From the NCBI GenBank assembly GCA_004123355.1, contig SCHM01000001.1, forward strand, positions 2,038,001 through 2,102,000: a DNA stretch of 64,000 nt, read 5' to 3'. The notes under the pieces are model-generated. The model was not told the origin of the DNA and ran no database searches. It worked only from the letters and a program-made list of their open reading frames with translations. The stretch comes from Amphirosellinia nigrospora. Its lineage: Eukaryota; Ascomycota; Sordariomycetes; Xylariales; Xylariaceae. The translations under genes and the position numbers were made by a program. Of the stretch, positions 1 through 11,488 are shown piece by piece (position 1 is the first letter of the stretch; each line of letters opens with the position of its first letter).

Positions 1-784
1 TGGGGGAGGGTTGGAAGAATGTGTATCTATGGTTAACAGCACAGGCATGGGTATGGGGTAGGGGTGGGGACACTTCCCTTGTCGAGCTCGTTCTCGTGCT
101 GGCGCTGTATACGCCGGCGCCGGAACGGTTAGGAACCGCGAGCTTGGCGCGTTGTACGGCCGTGAGAAGTTTCGCGCTGGTGTCGAGCTTTCGCGAAACT
201 CTTCCGGGCGTGTGTTTATCACCGTGTTCGCGGCAGGAGAAGACGATGGCGGCTGCTGCCGGGTCCCGGCAGCGAGAAACGGACTCGGCGAATCCGCCAC
301 GGCGTCTGATGCCGCGTCAAATCCGTCATTCGTCATCGACGGAGCATTCACATGAAGCACATTTCCAAAATAATCCAGCGTAGGCTCTCCCTCAAGGGAG
401 TCCGCCGGGACATACCCAGAGCAAGGTGAGGAGGTCACATTATTAGACAGCTCTGGAGTTGAATCCAGGTCATCGTAGTATCCGACCTCCGTCTCCGCGA
501 CGGTAGCCTGCAAGACCTCGGCAATCGTGTTTGCGAACGCAGAGCGCGGTTTGGATCGTAATCTACAAGATTACCCACGGGATGGCTAGTACGGCGGTTG
601 GAATACTCACCGGTGCCATTTCTGTAGTCAGGCTCGTCGTCGTCCGTCCCGTCGTCGTCCGTCCCGTCGTCGGGCATCTCGTACGTGTCATAGCGATACG
701 CTGGCGAGCAAGATTTATAACCCAACTGTGAGTTGCATACAACGGCGGTCTCACCGACACAGTGGAGTTGTCAGATGAGGACAT
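1..784 (-). CDS. Hypothetical protein, 3' part cut off by the window edge
   Basis: I do not recognise this protein. The proposed start is the ATG at 784. A first exon (611-784) holds an acidic tandem repeat of the type DDGT-DDDGT-DDDE, followed by a GTGAGT donor and an acceptor ending at 563. From about 537 down to base 1 one minus-strand frame stays open without a stop. It is rich in Ser, Pro and Ala, as in a disordered regulatory protein, and runs off the window. Frames do not join cleanly: one base appears to be missing near 725 (a T/G run) and one near 541, as in many genes of this window. The low-complexity composition gives no functional clue. Confidence 0.45.
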
Positions 785-1582
785 TGTGCCAATTTATAAT
801 AATTATAAAATGAAGAGAGTGGTCAAAAAGGGTCTTGAGCAAGATGAGGAGAGTTCAGTTGAGTTGTCACGAATAATAGAATTTAATTATGTAGTTGCTT
901 GATTCGACATGAGCGAAGAAGCCAACATTTATACAATACTGGGCGAGCTGGTCGAAACGCCGCTTTTAAGTAGTAAAGTTATAGTGAAATACAGCCCCAT
1001 TCACTTTCCCCAAGCTTTGTTGGAACAATCAATTTAAGGACCAAAGGGGGTGAATTTGCACACAAATAGGGCGGACAATTCCTTTGTACGAAACAAAGGT
1101 TGTAAAAGAACTACTCCCCTTATAGTTCACTGAAAGCGAGCAAGAGATGAGAACAAGAGGATAGTTGGCCGAGGAAAAGTCCTGACACTAAAACACGCAT
1201 GTCACATGCGGTATGGGAGACGGCAAGATAGAACAAAAATTAATGACGAAGGCAGCCGAAGTCCCTACCAGTACAATGCCATGAAAATGGCCGCCTTTAT
1301 TGATCTCACGTTCAAGCAGAGCAACCAAACGTTTTTACACCCCGATGCCTGGAATAAAAGTAACTTTTTTGTAATTCGGAAAATTGTTGCTCTAAGACAG
1401 AATAATGTTCTGAGAGCTATAGCCAGAATCATCTTAGCTAGATGGGCCTAATTACCAGGCTGGCGGGCTGTTGACCAAGATTGAGGGTAGTGAACCTTGT
1501 GCCAAATCGACATAACTATCGTCATGTGCTACACATTCCCAGTCCAACAAAGTCCCTCGTCGACCATAAGACAGCGTAGCGT
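785..1582. other. Intergenic region between the edge gene and stm1
   Basis: About 0.8 kb without a credible coding frame. It should hold the promoter of the edge gene and the 3' UTR of the Stm1-like gene. An 81-codon open frame at 1206-1451 on the plus strand has no protein-like features. I see no RNA gene or repeat. Confidence 0.5.
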
Positions 1583-3144
1583 CTAAGCGCCCAAGCTAGG
1601 GAACGCACTCTCATCGCTGGTGTTGATCGAGGCGGCGGGGCGGCCACCACGGTCACCACGGAAGTCACCGCGGTTGCCACCACGGTCACCGCCACGGTCA
1701 CCACCACGGTCACCGCGGAACTCACCGCGGCCACCACCACGACCACGGCCCTCGCCGCGTCCACGGCCATCACCCCGAGCACCACGGCTGGGGCCACCGC
1801 GTCCACCACGTCCGCCGCGGGGTCGCTCAGCCTCGACAAAACGGTTGTCAATCTCGACGAGCTGCTTGGACTTGCGCTCGCGCTCACGCTTGGTCTTGCC
1901 ACCGGTAGCAGAAATGAAGTCATCTTCATCTTCCTTGTTGAGGGCCTTGGCATTGGCCCACTTCTTGTCGACCTTGCTGCCCTCGTTGGGCTTGCGGATC
2001 TCGAGGTTGTCGCCGAGCGCCAGTTTCTTCTCAGCCACCTGCGCGAGGTAGTCATTGTAGGAGACGTGCTTGTCTTCGGGTTCGGCAGGGGTAGTGACGT
2101 CCTCGGCATCTTCAGCGGTAGCCTCCTTCAGCTCGGTCTGGGCGATCTCCTCTCCGGCTTGCTCGTCCTTAGCCTCGGCACCGCCTTCGGTAGCGCCCCA
2201 TGACTGGGCAGCCTGCTTGTCCGATCCGCCACTAGTAAAGTCAGAAAAAGGATCTACAAACGGCTGCAGGGCGTATATCTTACGTGGTCAGACCCTTAGT
2301 ATGCCTGTCATCACGGTCTCGGGGAAACGACCACCACGACCTAAGCCATACTGTCAGCTAAGATGTCGAGCCCGATGAGGATATTATTCAGGGCTGCTCA
2401 CCTCCTCGCTCGCGGGCGCCACGGCCACCACGGTGGCTACCTCGCGGGGCATCTTCATCAGTAGGCTTGCGCTGGTTGGCGTTGTGGCCAGCATTGCGAT
2501 CGCGGAAAGCTGAATATTGTTAGCCTACGAGGCGGGCCAACGGATTAGCCACGTCAGTTCACTCACCTCCCTCGTTGCCACCAGGGCCGGCACGGCGAGC
2601 GCCAAAGGTGCCAGCAGGCTTAGTTGGGGCCTGAGGCTCGACGTTGCGCTTGGTGGTGCGCGGGAGGTTCTTCTCGACCGTCTTCACAGGGCCAGACGGT
2701 TGGGGTTCATCCTCCTCCTCGGTACCTGATTGGGAGAAGATCGAGGTTAGCGGGCGTTGGTAACGGGCATGCGGGCAGATCAGTGGGCGTCAGGGCACGA
2801 AACGGTCTTGACCCGGTCGCAGCTATGCTATGGTGGAGGATCGACATACCGAGGACGGTGAAGAGGTTCTGGTGGGCTAGCGTTAGCTTGAGTTGGCACA
2901 CAGTTGGGCAATTGACGACGAGGGGACAACCATCTCCTCGCCATAGAGCGTCGCCGTGATGTGTCTATGCAGTGATGCTCAAGGTTTGTGGCGGGTGCCC
3001 AAAGCAGGGTAGCGATGAGGACACAGACCGACAGCCGAAGCTCAAAGCCCCAAACCCAAAACCTAAAACCAAACGGGGACGGGGATGATGCTGATGGTGA
3101 TGATGATGACAACAGGCAACACGTACCTTTGAGGCGACCGACAT
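1583..3144 (-). CDS. stm1: Stm1/SERBP1 (HABP4/PAI-RBP1)-like ribosome- and mRNA-binding protein
   Basis: The Stm1/SERBP1 family binds 80S ribosomes and mRNA in the cytoplasm and preserves idle ribosomes. I place six exons: 3127-3144 (MSVASK), 2850-2868 (NLFTVLG), 2567-2725, 2402-2509, 2284-2340 and 1583-2231, all with GT-AG borders. The N-terminus matches the conserved MSVASKNLF start of fungal Stm1 proteins. The middle is basic and charged, with a SYNDYLAQ block before the core EKKLALGDN...KVDKKW, and the C-terminus is an RGG/RGDRGG tail typical of RNA-binding proteins. Exon 5 is one base short at a CCCC run (about 2325): adding one C restores an in-frame 336-residue protein, and the exon sum then becomes divisible by three. 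The start is fixed by the tiny conserved first exon. Confidence 0.85.
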
Positions 3145-6100
3145 GATGTCGCCAATTTAGTCGCCTTTCAGCAAGGCGTAGCTTTATGGACCTCAGTCGG
3201 GCAGAAGGGGGCGATGCAGAGCGGGATGGAGAGAGGATATGGCCTACACGGTCATATCCCACACACAATAATAATCGATGGGGAGGGTGGTGAGTTGTCC
3301 TTGTGTGCCTGTGCCTCGGACGGGGTTGGTGACGGGGACGTGTTGTCAGTCACTGGAGAGTTGGTCGAGGCAGCTGGGGGGTAGATGGGTAGATTGGATT
3401 GGATTGGGCTGGATTGCATTCTGTGCGAGAGTTTCCTAGCTGCCACCTTTTTTCGCCAGTTTTGCGCGCGCCACGGACCTTCAACAGGGCAGGGAGCCGG
3501 CCAACAGGCAAGTGGCCAGCGGCCAGTGTCAGCTACGACGTCGCTTAGGCGGCATCCGACTTTGAGCAGTTGCCGGACGGCGTTTTGCACCCTTCACCGG
3601 CCTCTAGACAGCTGTGGCGACCAGCTCTCCACCGTTTTGATTTGCCTGTGACATTTTTGATAGCTTTTGGGAGCTTGTTAGTGCGCTGCTTACTCACCCA
3701 GGATGGTGGGGCAATGCACGATAAGCTGGGTCGATAGGGTCGATAGGGCTTTGCACCTGAGAAACCGTCCATCAATACCATCAATACCCAGTTACTTCTT
3801 GGCTATACGTCAACTCTCATAAGTTTAGCTAGGTAGGTATGAACGGACATTAAAACCTCCAGATACCTTCAAAAGCTCACCTCCATATTCATTGTTGGGT
3901 TAAGTATTTTAGTTTTCTTGTTTCTTCTGAAATTCCCCTCAAGTTTAGGTCGATTACTAGGTAGATGAGTATCTCATGACATATTGACACGGCACCTTGA
4001 AATTGAGTTTCAAACGCGACCGGCACACAAACCCCAATCCCGTCGGGAAGTTATCAGCATCCCTGTTTGAAGCCTGCCACAGATGGGTTCTCATCGTGCA
4101 TAGAGTATACCTACTTCGAATGAAACTTCATTTTTGACTCCGTATACGGCGAGTGGTGAGAATGTCAATAAGCCAACAACTCTAGCTGTGATGTCATTTG
4201 GCCGCATCAACTCTATCACAAGTAAGCATACGCGAAGCATACGGGGTCGATAGCTTATTAGAGGCCTCTCTTAGAGAGCTCGTTCCATGCTAGAATCATG
4301 TAAAGTTCCCAACAGACGGGCATATGCTATTTAGTGTCTACCCTATTGTCCTCAAGAGTGTTAGAGGTTTGAAGGCCCGGAGGTTAGTATGAGCCCCTAA
4401 CTCACTCATAGATACGATAATTCCATATCAGCATTGGCATAGGTACGCTACGATGAAATTTTAGACCAGAAATGAAGTGACTATTGCGGGTATCATGTGA
4501 AAACAGACATAATAATAAGATAGATAAGAGAAGTCTATAGATCCCCTTGCAGTCGATAAGCGCATACTAGCTAACCTTACTAAGGGAGGTAGCTATCATG
4601 ACATGTGATAAGAGCCTGTGCCTGTATTAGGTAGTTGTCCACGGTGCTCGACACCCAGCAATACACATAACGATACCTCTCCAAAACATGATACTAGCTT
4701 TGTTTGATCATATACTTTTCATAATTATATTCAGCGTAGCATTCAAACATCGTGGGGGCAATGCTCGCTCTCTTGACGGCTCCCACGAAGTAACAGGTCC
4801 GACATGCAGGACGATTGATGACTTGCATGCCATCCCATGCAAGCAGCGCGGATTGCCGTGGACAAGGCCAGGGATTAAGTACATGATTCGCCAGTCGTCG
4901 ATAAGACATCTGTTGCACAAATATCGCGGCAGTGACGTATAGATACTGAGATGATATTGAATGGCTGCATTCAAGGCCATGTGCATTAATTAGTCCATCT
5001 TCAGGCCGGCACATTGGCGTCACATGCGAGGCCGCCCGTCTTATATAAGATGTTCCTGATTGGGCGGGTGTCATGAATAAGGCGTCGATAGCCCGGCTAC
5101 GTACAGAAGAAGCATAGGGAGAAAAAGGGAGAGGGAGCACAACGTTGGACATCACATAATCGATACCTAATACCGAACGCCGTGGGGTGATGTGACGTCT
5201 TCGCTCGCGCGCGAGGCATTTCGATTTGATTTCATTTGATTTTGGTTGATAATGAGTATTGCTGCTTATCTCTGATCACCTAATGATATCTATGTTGCTG
5301 GTCGGGGGGCCGCCGAACCAAGAGATAAGGCCACCCAGGTACAAATACCGGCCAGCTTCCTTCGCTCGTCCATTTCGAAGATAACGAACATCTCCTTCGA
5401 CTCGGAAATGTTTTTTCTACCTGCCTGCCTATGTTTTGTTTGTCTACTTCCCTATCTCCGGCTCTACCGTCATCCCCAGAAATATGTAGGTGGGTTACCC
5501 TCTGGACATAGCTAGCTGCAGTACATGTCACGGGTTTCTTGTAAGCTATGCCTCGCCGTACCGGACCGAAGCTACCTAGTACTTGTGCCGAGAGGCTGGC
5601 TTGCTTGCCTGCCTGCCTGCCTGCTTACCTCCACCGTCAGTCCATCGATCACTTAATCATCCATCATGCACCCCAAGTCTTCTACCATAAAGTTTTATCC
5701 AATCCCGAGTAAGATTGACACGAGCGTCCCAGGTATCCAGGATGACTTGCCACCCGCCAGATTGAATTGATGCTACCCACCAACCTAGACTACCACACAA
5801 GCTACCGAGAGGAGCTCTCAAAGCTTGGCGTGTCTCGCTACCCGATTTAGATAGGCGGTGAATGGGCCAAGCACAGCACTAATATGGCCATCTTTCCACT
5901 TCTCATGCCCGGATCAACGCCGACAGGACAACCAGGGACTCGTCATTACGAAGTTATTTCACGTGGCCAGACTTCTAGAGAAAGATGTCGCGGCTCGGGG
6001 GCCTTGACACGGAGTGGGGTGCCAGGAGAGAGGCCAAACGGACGGACACGATGCCAGCCTAGAACGCAGTCTCTTTCGCCAAGCCGAGTGGTCCTGACAC

Positions 6101-9100
6101 GATGGTGTACCTACTTTACCTCACAGTGAACTTCCAAGCTTTGACGGAACAGCATACATACACCGTGCACCGTACACTGAGGGGATTAGATGTGGAGGTA
6201 GGTGGGATAGCCGGAGCCAGAGCTGCTTCGCTGTGCAGATGTGATGTACCACATGCATGAACCCCGGCGGCCAGCGACAGCGACACGCTCACACACGGCT
6301 TCTCGGCACCTGCAACCAACCACGGCGATCCACCAACTTTTGGACAGCCTCCTTGGCGTGGAGAATATGAAGAAAGCTCGAGCAATGAACAATCTCAGGA
6401 AACCGGGGCCGGAAAACATGGCAGCATGATCTATATTCAACAACGCTGTGAAGATGTTTATTCAACAAAGCCGTCCATCTAAGCACTCTATCTAAGCACT
6501 CTAAGGTCAAGGTATTCGATCCGATCTGGTCGGGTCCCATACCAACCAAAAGGATGCCGCATGCACCCACATACTCTTTGCTCATCCAGTCTCCTTCAAT
6601 GGGCACTATCCTCTCGATTGAGTAAACGACAAACCACGACTACAGGGCTGGGAATGAAAGGATACTAGGAATAATTCGAAAAAAAAAATACGAAGTGGGC
6701 AAAAAAGAATTAAGAAAAACTTGGGTGGGATTGGATGGTGGGGAAACGGTTTTTGGCAAAATGGTTTCGACCCTGGACGGAGATACTTGGAGATACAACA
6801 TGGACAACCCCCCTCCACCGCAAACCGGCCCACCTGCGCATCAAAGCTACGTTTCGCCATAACGGGCATGCACTAGACAACAGCTACAGCATGAGATTAC
6901 TAGGAAGCCGGGCGGAGAGGAGACATGCACACTTTGCTTACTTTTCTCCCTTTTAAGGCAAGTCGAGTCCACCTTTTTTCGCCAACCTGCTGACCCTGCT
7001 ACCGCGGCACTATTGCTGTACACTACGTGTATCTCGCATGCGCCGAGCTACTGATACCTACATAGTACCTACTTACCTAGCCAGCTCAGGGTCCAGGGTC
7101 GCAGACCATCGCTCCAATTGTGCCCGGCGCATTTCTCGGCCAGGAGTGACAACATCGTGTGAATGAAGTCAAATTCTTCCAAGGAAGAAGAAAAATTGAA
7201 ATTAAAATAAAAAAGGGGAAGAAAGAAAATAGAAGCGACAGGCAAGGATGACGAAAGAGGAGGCGCATTAAACGCCGTCGCCACAGCGCAGATGCCTACA
7301 CCCACCGCTGCATAACTAGATCCACAGAATTGTAGCATGAAACGAAACAAACCAACAGCGAGGCTTCCACGGACAGAGAACGAAGTCGGAAGAGAAATCG
7401 AAAGAGAATGGCGCGCGTGACCATCCACTTACTCGATCCATTCGTTCCACAACATAATAAGTTAATTGCAGAGCTACATCGGTAGGTGAGCTAACGACAA
7501 GCTTCGACAAATCTCCAACAAAAGACGGTTAGATAGACATCGTGTTTCGCCAGGTGAGTGAGGGTATAGCCCAATATTACAGTATTAGCGGATTACAATC
7601 CAAGGCACAGACTACGCCATCCGCACACCGGTTGAAGGTATCGCCCCGGCTCACTGGTCGCTTTCGTCGCACACGACATGACATGGTCAACCCATACCAG
7701 CTACTACACATAGATAATACCACGTGGATTAAAGCCCGACGAGGAGGAGGAGGAGGTAGGTGAGATAATAAGTAATGAGGTAAGGCGGCCAGGCCATTCA
7801 TTGCAGGCGAGCCAACCGGAGAACCGTGTCGCGTTCGTTCCCTGAATCAACACCCCGTAGGAAAAAAAAATGAGAGTTCCGGTCCAAGATGCGGAATCAA
7901 TCGGATTCTAGATCGTCGTCAATTAAGTTTCCCACCCGGCCACATATAGATACTATATAAACCTCTCAACCAATCCCCTGCCTACACCACTTGCTGGCGA
8001 CATGCGGAAGCGGCCGGGATAGTTAGTCAGTCAAAGTAGGAAAGAAAGTGAAGCAACCAACCAACCTTGTCCCTCCTCGCATCCCAGCTCTTGAGTTTGT
8101 GTGACAATGCCGAGCCAGACCTACCTACGTACCTAGCTAATGATAACAAACTACCTGCATTACCTAAACACAGGTTGTGCTACGGACGCGGTTGCTGTAG
8201 GCATGGTATAGTACCTACATTTATAGTCAGGCATCGAAAAGTAACAATCAATCAATCAATCAAACCGCCTCGACTTGAGGTTTGAATGGGAAATTTCGGG
8301 GGGATGCTTGAGACGATGTTACTTAAACTTGGTAGAACACATACAACATACATACTAAGTAAACACTACACTACACTAAACTACACCGGAAAGAGAATGG
8401 GATCAAACAAACCCCTCCCTCCCTCCCCCGGTGATCGGGCTCTCAAACGGGGCCTCAAAGGGGTTTGATAAGATTTTTTTTTTTCTTTTTTAAAAAAAAA
8501 GGATAGAAGAAATTCGGGGTTCCTATCTTCTATTTACATAATAAGGGTATCTACGGATAATTAATTTAGTTACTTTAGGTAGTTTACCTAGTAGTTCACT
8601 AGATGGCAAGCGCTTACACACATTGTGTGTAGTAGAACCGCAATTCCCCTCCCGTCGACAAACAACAATGAATCCCAGGCCCACGTATGTAGACAGACCT
8701 ACGCGTGCGCGTGTTACGTCCAGTCCAACTACTACGGGAGTTACATGGGAAACACAAGAAAGAAGGGATGTGTGTACCGCAAACAAGTAGGTAAGTAAGT
8801 AAGTAGATCGCACGCAGTGCCTTCAAAGTCAACCGTTGGAACTAGACACCACACTACATAAACTAGTATATTTCGTACTAGGTTAAGCATCTAACTAAGC
8901 AAACAAGCAAGCAAGCATATATGTAAACAAAAACCACCTACTCCAACCCTACCTATCCTCCCCATCGTCCCATCGTCGGGTATTCGTTAGTCTCCTTGTA
9001 GATATATATATTGGCTACGCCAAACAGCCCATGTATGTTCATCCGTACCCAAACTTGGTCTCGAGTATCCGACAAACGGTAGTCTGCTCTCATAATCGTC

Positions 9101-10016
9101 ACACCTCACCCAAAAAATTAAAACAAAACTTAAAAATAAATCAGTCGGAAATAGGAGAGAAATGACCGCAAAGAGAAATGAAGGCTCGAGACAGAGAGAG
9201 GAACGATGGAATATAGGCCGCGAACGGCCCTTCAGTCCAAAAAAAATTTCACACTAAAATAACCAATACCTACGAAAAAAAATTGGTCCTCACTGCAAGA
9301 ATACCCATCCCTTACCCCAAAAAAATCCATATTTGTTTTGTTTGTTGATAATATGAACAAGAATAAAATGACCCAAACCATATTAGTCAGGTAAAAAGAA
9401 CGCAAGCGGGGAGAATTGAATAGACGGAAATATCTCTGCTCCCACGACCGCTTGTCGTGGCGAGAGACGAAAAACAAAGAACAAGAAACTTTTTTGGATT
9501 CTCGCCCGAAAAACTCCGTCTCATGTGTAAAAGATTTTTTCCCGCCTCCAGCTGACCCATAAAATCGCATTGATGCCGTCCGAATTCGTCCAAGAATAAA
9601 TCATCGCAGAACTCTGGTGGTAATTGGCCCGTAAAGTTAAGGCCGATCCAGTGAATATCTTCGTGTTGAAAGTGAAACCGTTCTCTGGCGTGCTCTATCC
9701 GGAACGCCCTGATGCTGCCGCCTGAGCTGAAAACGTAAATAGATAGGCGATCTTGCTGTCATGGTAGCTCGACCGCCCAATTGGGTATCAGTGATTCACC
9801 GCTTGCCTCCAGATGGTGAATATTTTGAAACGCCCATTGCGCTTTCTTCCCTATTTCAGAACGTTTCCATCTCTCGTCTCCTGAGGTTGACCCCCAGCCT
9901 ATTACTCATTCCTATGTGGCTTGCCGTAGTCTCCTTCCTTCGCGCCGTACCGTGAAACGAATCCGGGCCACAGTTGTCATCTGGCGTTCGGTTTATCTGT
10001 TACCCGCCATTTTCAA
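3145..10016. other. 6.9-kb intergenic region with simple repeats, no gene seen
   Basis: No frame longer than about 120 codons shows protein-like composition or splicing logic. The stretch just above 3144 is the stm1 promoter/5' UTR. The region carries short tandem tracts: TTGC/CTGC around 5597-5626, AATC around 8250, AAGT around 8790, AGCA around 8895 and a T-run/A-run pair at 8474-8501. Many GTAGGTA/TACCTAC motifs are scattered through it. I see no tRNA or transposase remnant. Confidence 0.5.
5597..5626. repeat. Tetranucleotide microsatellite (TTGC/CTGC)
   Basis: Tandem TTGC then CTGC/GCCT units lie in the gene-free stretch above stm1. They are read directly from the sequence and no function is implied. 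Confidence 0.7.
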
Positions 10017-11488
10017 TCACCTCATGTTGCTCGTGTCGAAGGAAAATTGGGTCGGAAAAGCCATGGACGCGCTTAGACCGAACGGATCCCAGTCTAACGC
10101 AGGGTCGAGCAGTTGCGTCATGCTCGGATAATTCTGACCTTGTGTCTGCCCACCATGGTCCGCAGAGCTCGTCAGCGGCTGTCCGGAGGGGCACTCGTCG
10201 ATGGTTGCATAGCCATATTTGGTGGAGGGACCGAATAACCAGACGCGTATGGGTTTTGGGGTGGTCCCTCTGCTTCGGATTCGTCCATCATATCGGTTGG
10301 CGCGTCATACTCCTGTTCTGTACTCACGAGTTAACACCTAGGACGACAAAGTTCCATGCGAGAGAGAAAACGGCCAACTTGCCGAGCTGCTGAAAATGGA
10401 CTCTGGAACGAAGAGGTGGATAGACTGATGCGGTCGAGGTCCCGAGTGGCCTGGTGTTGTTGCTGGTGTGGGTGTTGATGTTGTGGCGGCTGTTGCTGTT
10501 GCATGAGCTGCTGGCGGGGACCAGGCAATAGTCCAGACATGGGCGGCATGGGCTGCTTCATCGGTGGCGGCATCGTTGTCCGGATATTTCCGTGGTCTGG
10601 AGCCGAGGCGGTAGGAGGAGCTGTTGCGATATGATTATTGTACGGAGGCGTTGGGTTGGTTGGTGAAGCGGCGTGAGAGGGAGGGGTTGGCCGAGCCTTT
10701 GGAGAGGTTACCGATGGCTGTATGTTTATCTGGGCCGGCACCGACGTGATGCCAGGCTCGAGCTTCGGTGCGATACTTGATGCTGATCTACGCGAGTTGT
10801 GGTGTCTGTTTAGTAAAGCCCGCTGAATAGGTGGGGGTTGCATCATATTCTGAGGCATATGGGTTGGGCCAAGATTGGGGCTGCCTGTCTTAGCCTGAAG
10901 TTCAGCTTGAACATCAATACCTTTCGAAATGGTTAGTGGAATCGAATTCGAATCGGGAGCGGTTGGCAAATACCCTTCTCGACGAGGAGGATGCGTTCTA
11001 GCAGCGAGTTCTTGTATCGCAACATCAAACACTCCTCTGCGGCGCTGCGATGGGCCGCTTGCAGGTTCGTCAGATTCGATTCGTGAACCCGAATGGTGTC
11101 CTCAAGCTGCTTGATATACTCAGTGCGCCTCTCTCTAAAGGCAGCTTGGGCTTGACGGTTCCTCTGCTTACGCTCTTCAGAGGTTGCGTATATCTTTTTT
11201 CTCATGGTTAGTGATAAAAATACCTTGGCCTACTAATCTGGCTCGATATGCAAGTCATTGCCACCCGCACTTCGGTTCATGGCAGAAGACTTAAATGATG
11301 CGCGGCCTTCACTCTCCGTCATGGGATGAAGTTTCACGTACAGGTTTTCGACCACCTTTCCGCTTCACCGGTTGGGCGTCTTGGGGAGCCGGCGTGGGCT
11401 CGGCCGCGTTGTCTGGCGTGGAGGCCACGGAATCGTCAGAATGTTCTTGACATTGTTCTTCCTTGTCAATGGACATCTTGTCTGGCAT
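10017..11488 (-). CDS. bZIP transcription factor (AP-1-like basic region)
   Basis: This is a nuclear DNA-binding regulator. I place four exons: 11342-11488, 10974-11193, 10379-10920 and 10017-10312. The exon 1/2 junction creates KRKGGRKP-IYATSEERKQ, leading straight into the basic region NRQAQAAFRERR and a leucine zipper. The intron has a CACTAAC branch site. After the zipper come a conserved block (LRYKNSLLERI...KGIDVQAEL), then a Pro/Gln-rich region with poly-Gln/His, and a C-terminus containing LLDPALDWDPFG. One C is missing from a CCCC run near 10193; adding it keeps the frame to the stop at 10017, giving about 401 residues. The ATG at 11488 is my choice; the frame is open further upstream to about 11593 but without an ATG, so a 5' exon is possible. 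It resembles proteins often annotated as KapC-like, but I am not certain of that name. Confidence 0.8.

Noticed and set aside
1522-2109. A 195-codon minus-strand frame rich in Val/Ala/Ser, and a plus-strand Pro/Arg frame at 1620-2051
   Set aside because: Both are out-of-frame shadows of the RGG-rich 3' exon of the Stm1-like gene.
8474-8501. T-run followed by A-run as a terminator hairpin
   Set aside because: It is a low-complexity tract in a eukaryotic intergenic region with no adjacent gene.
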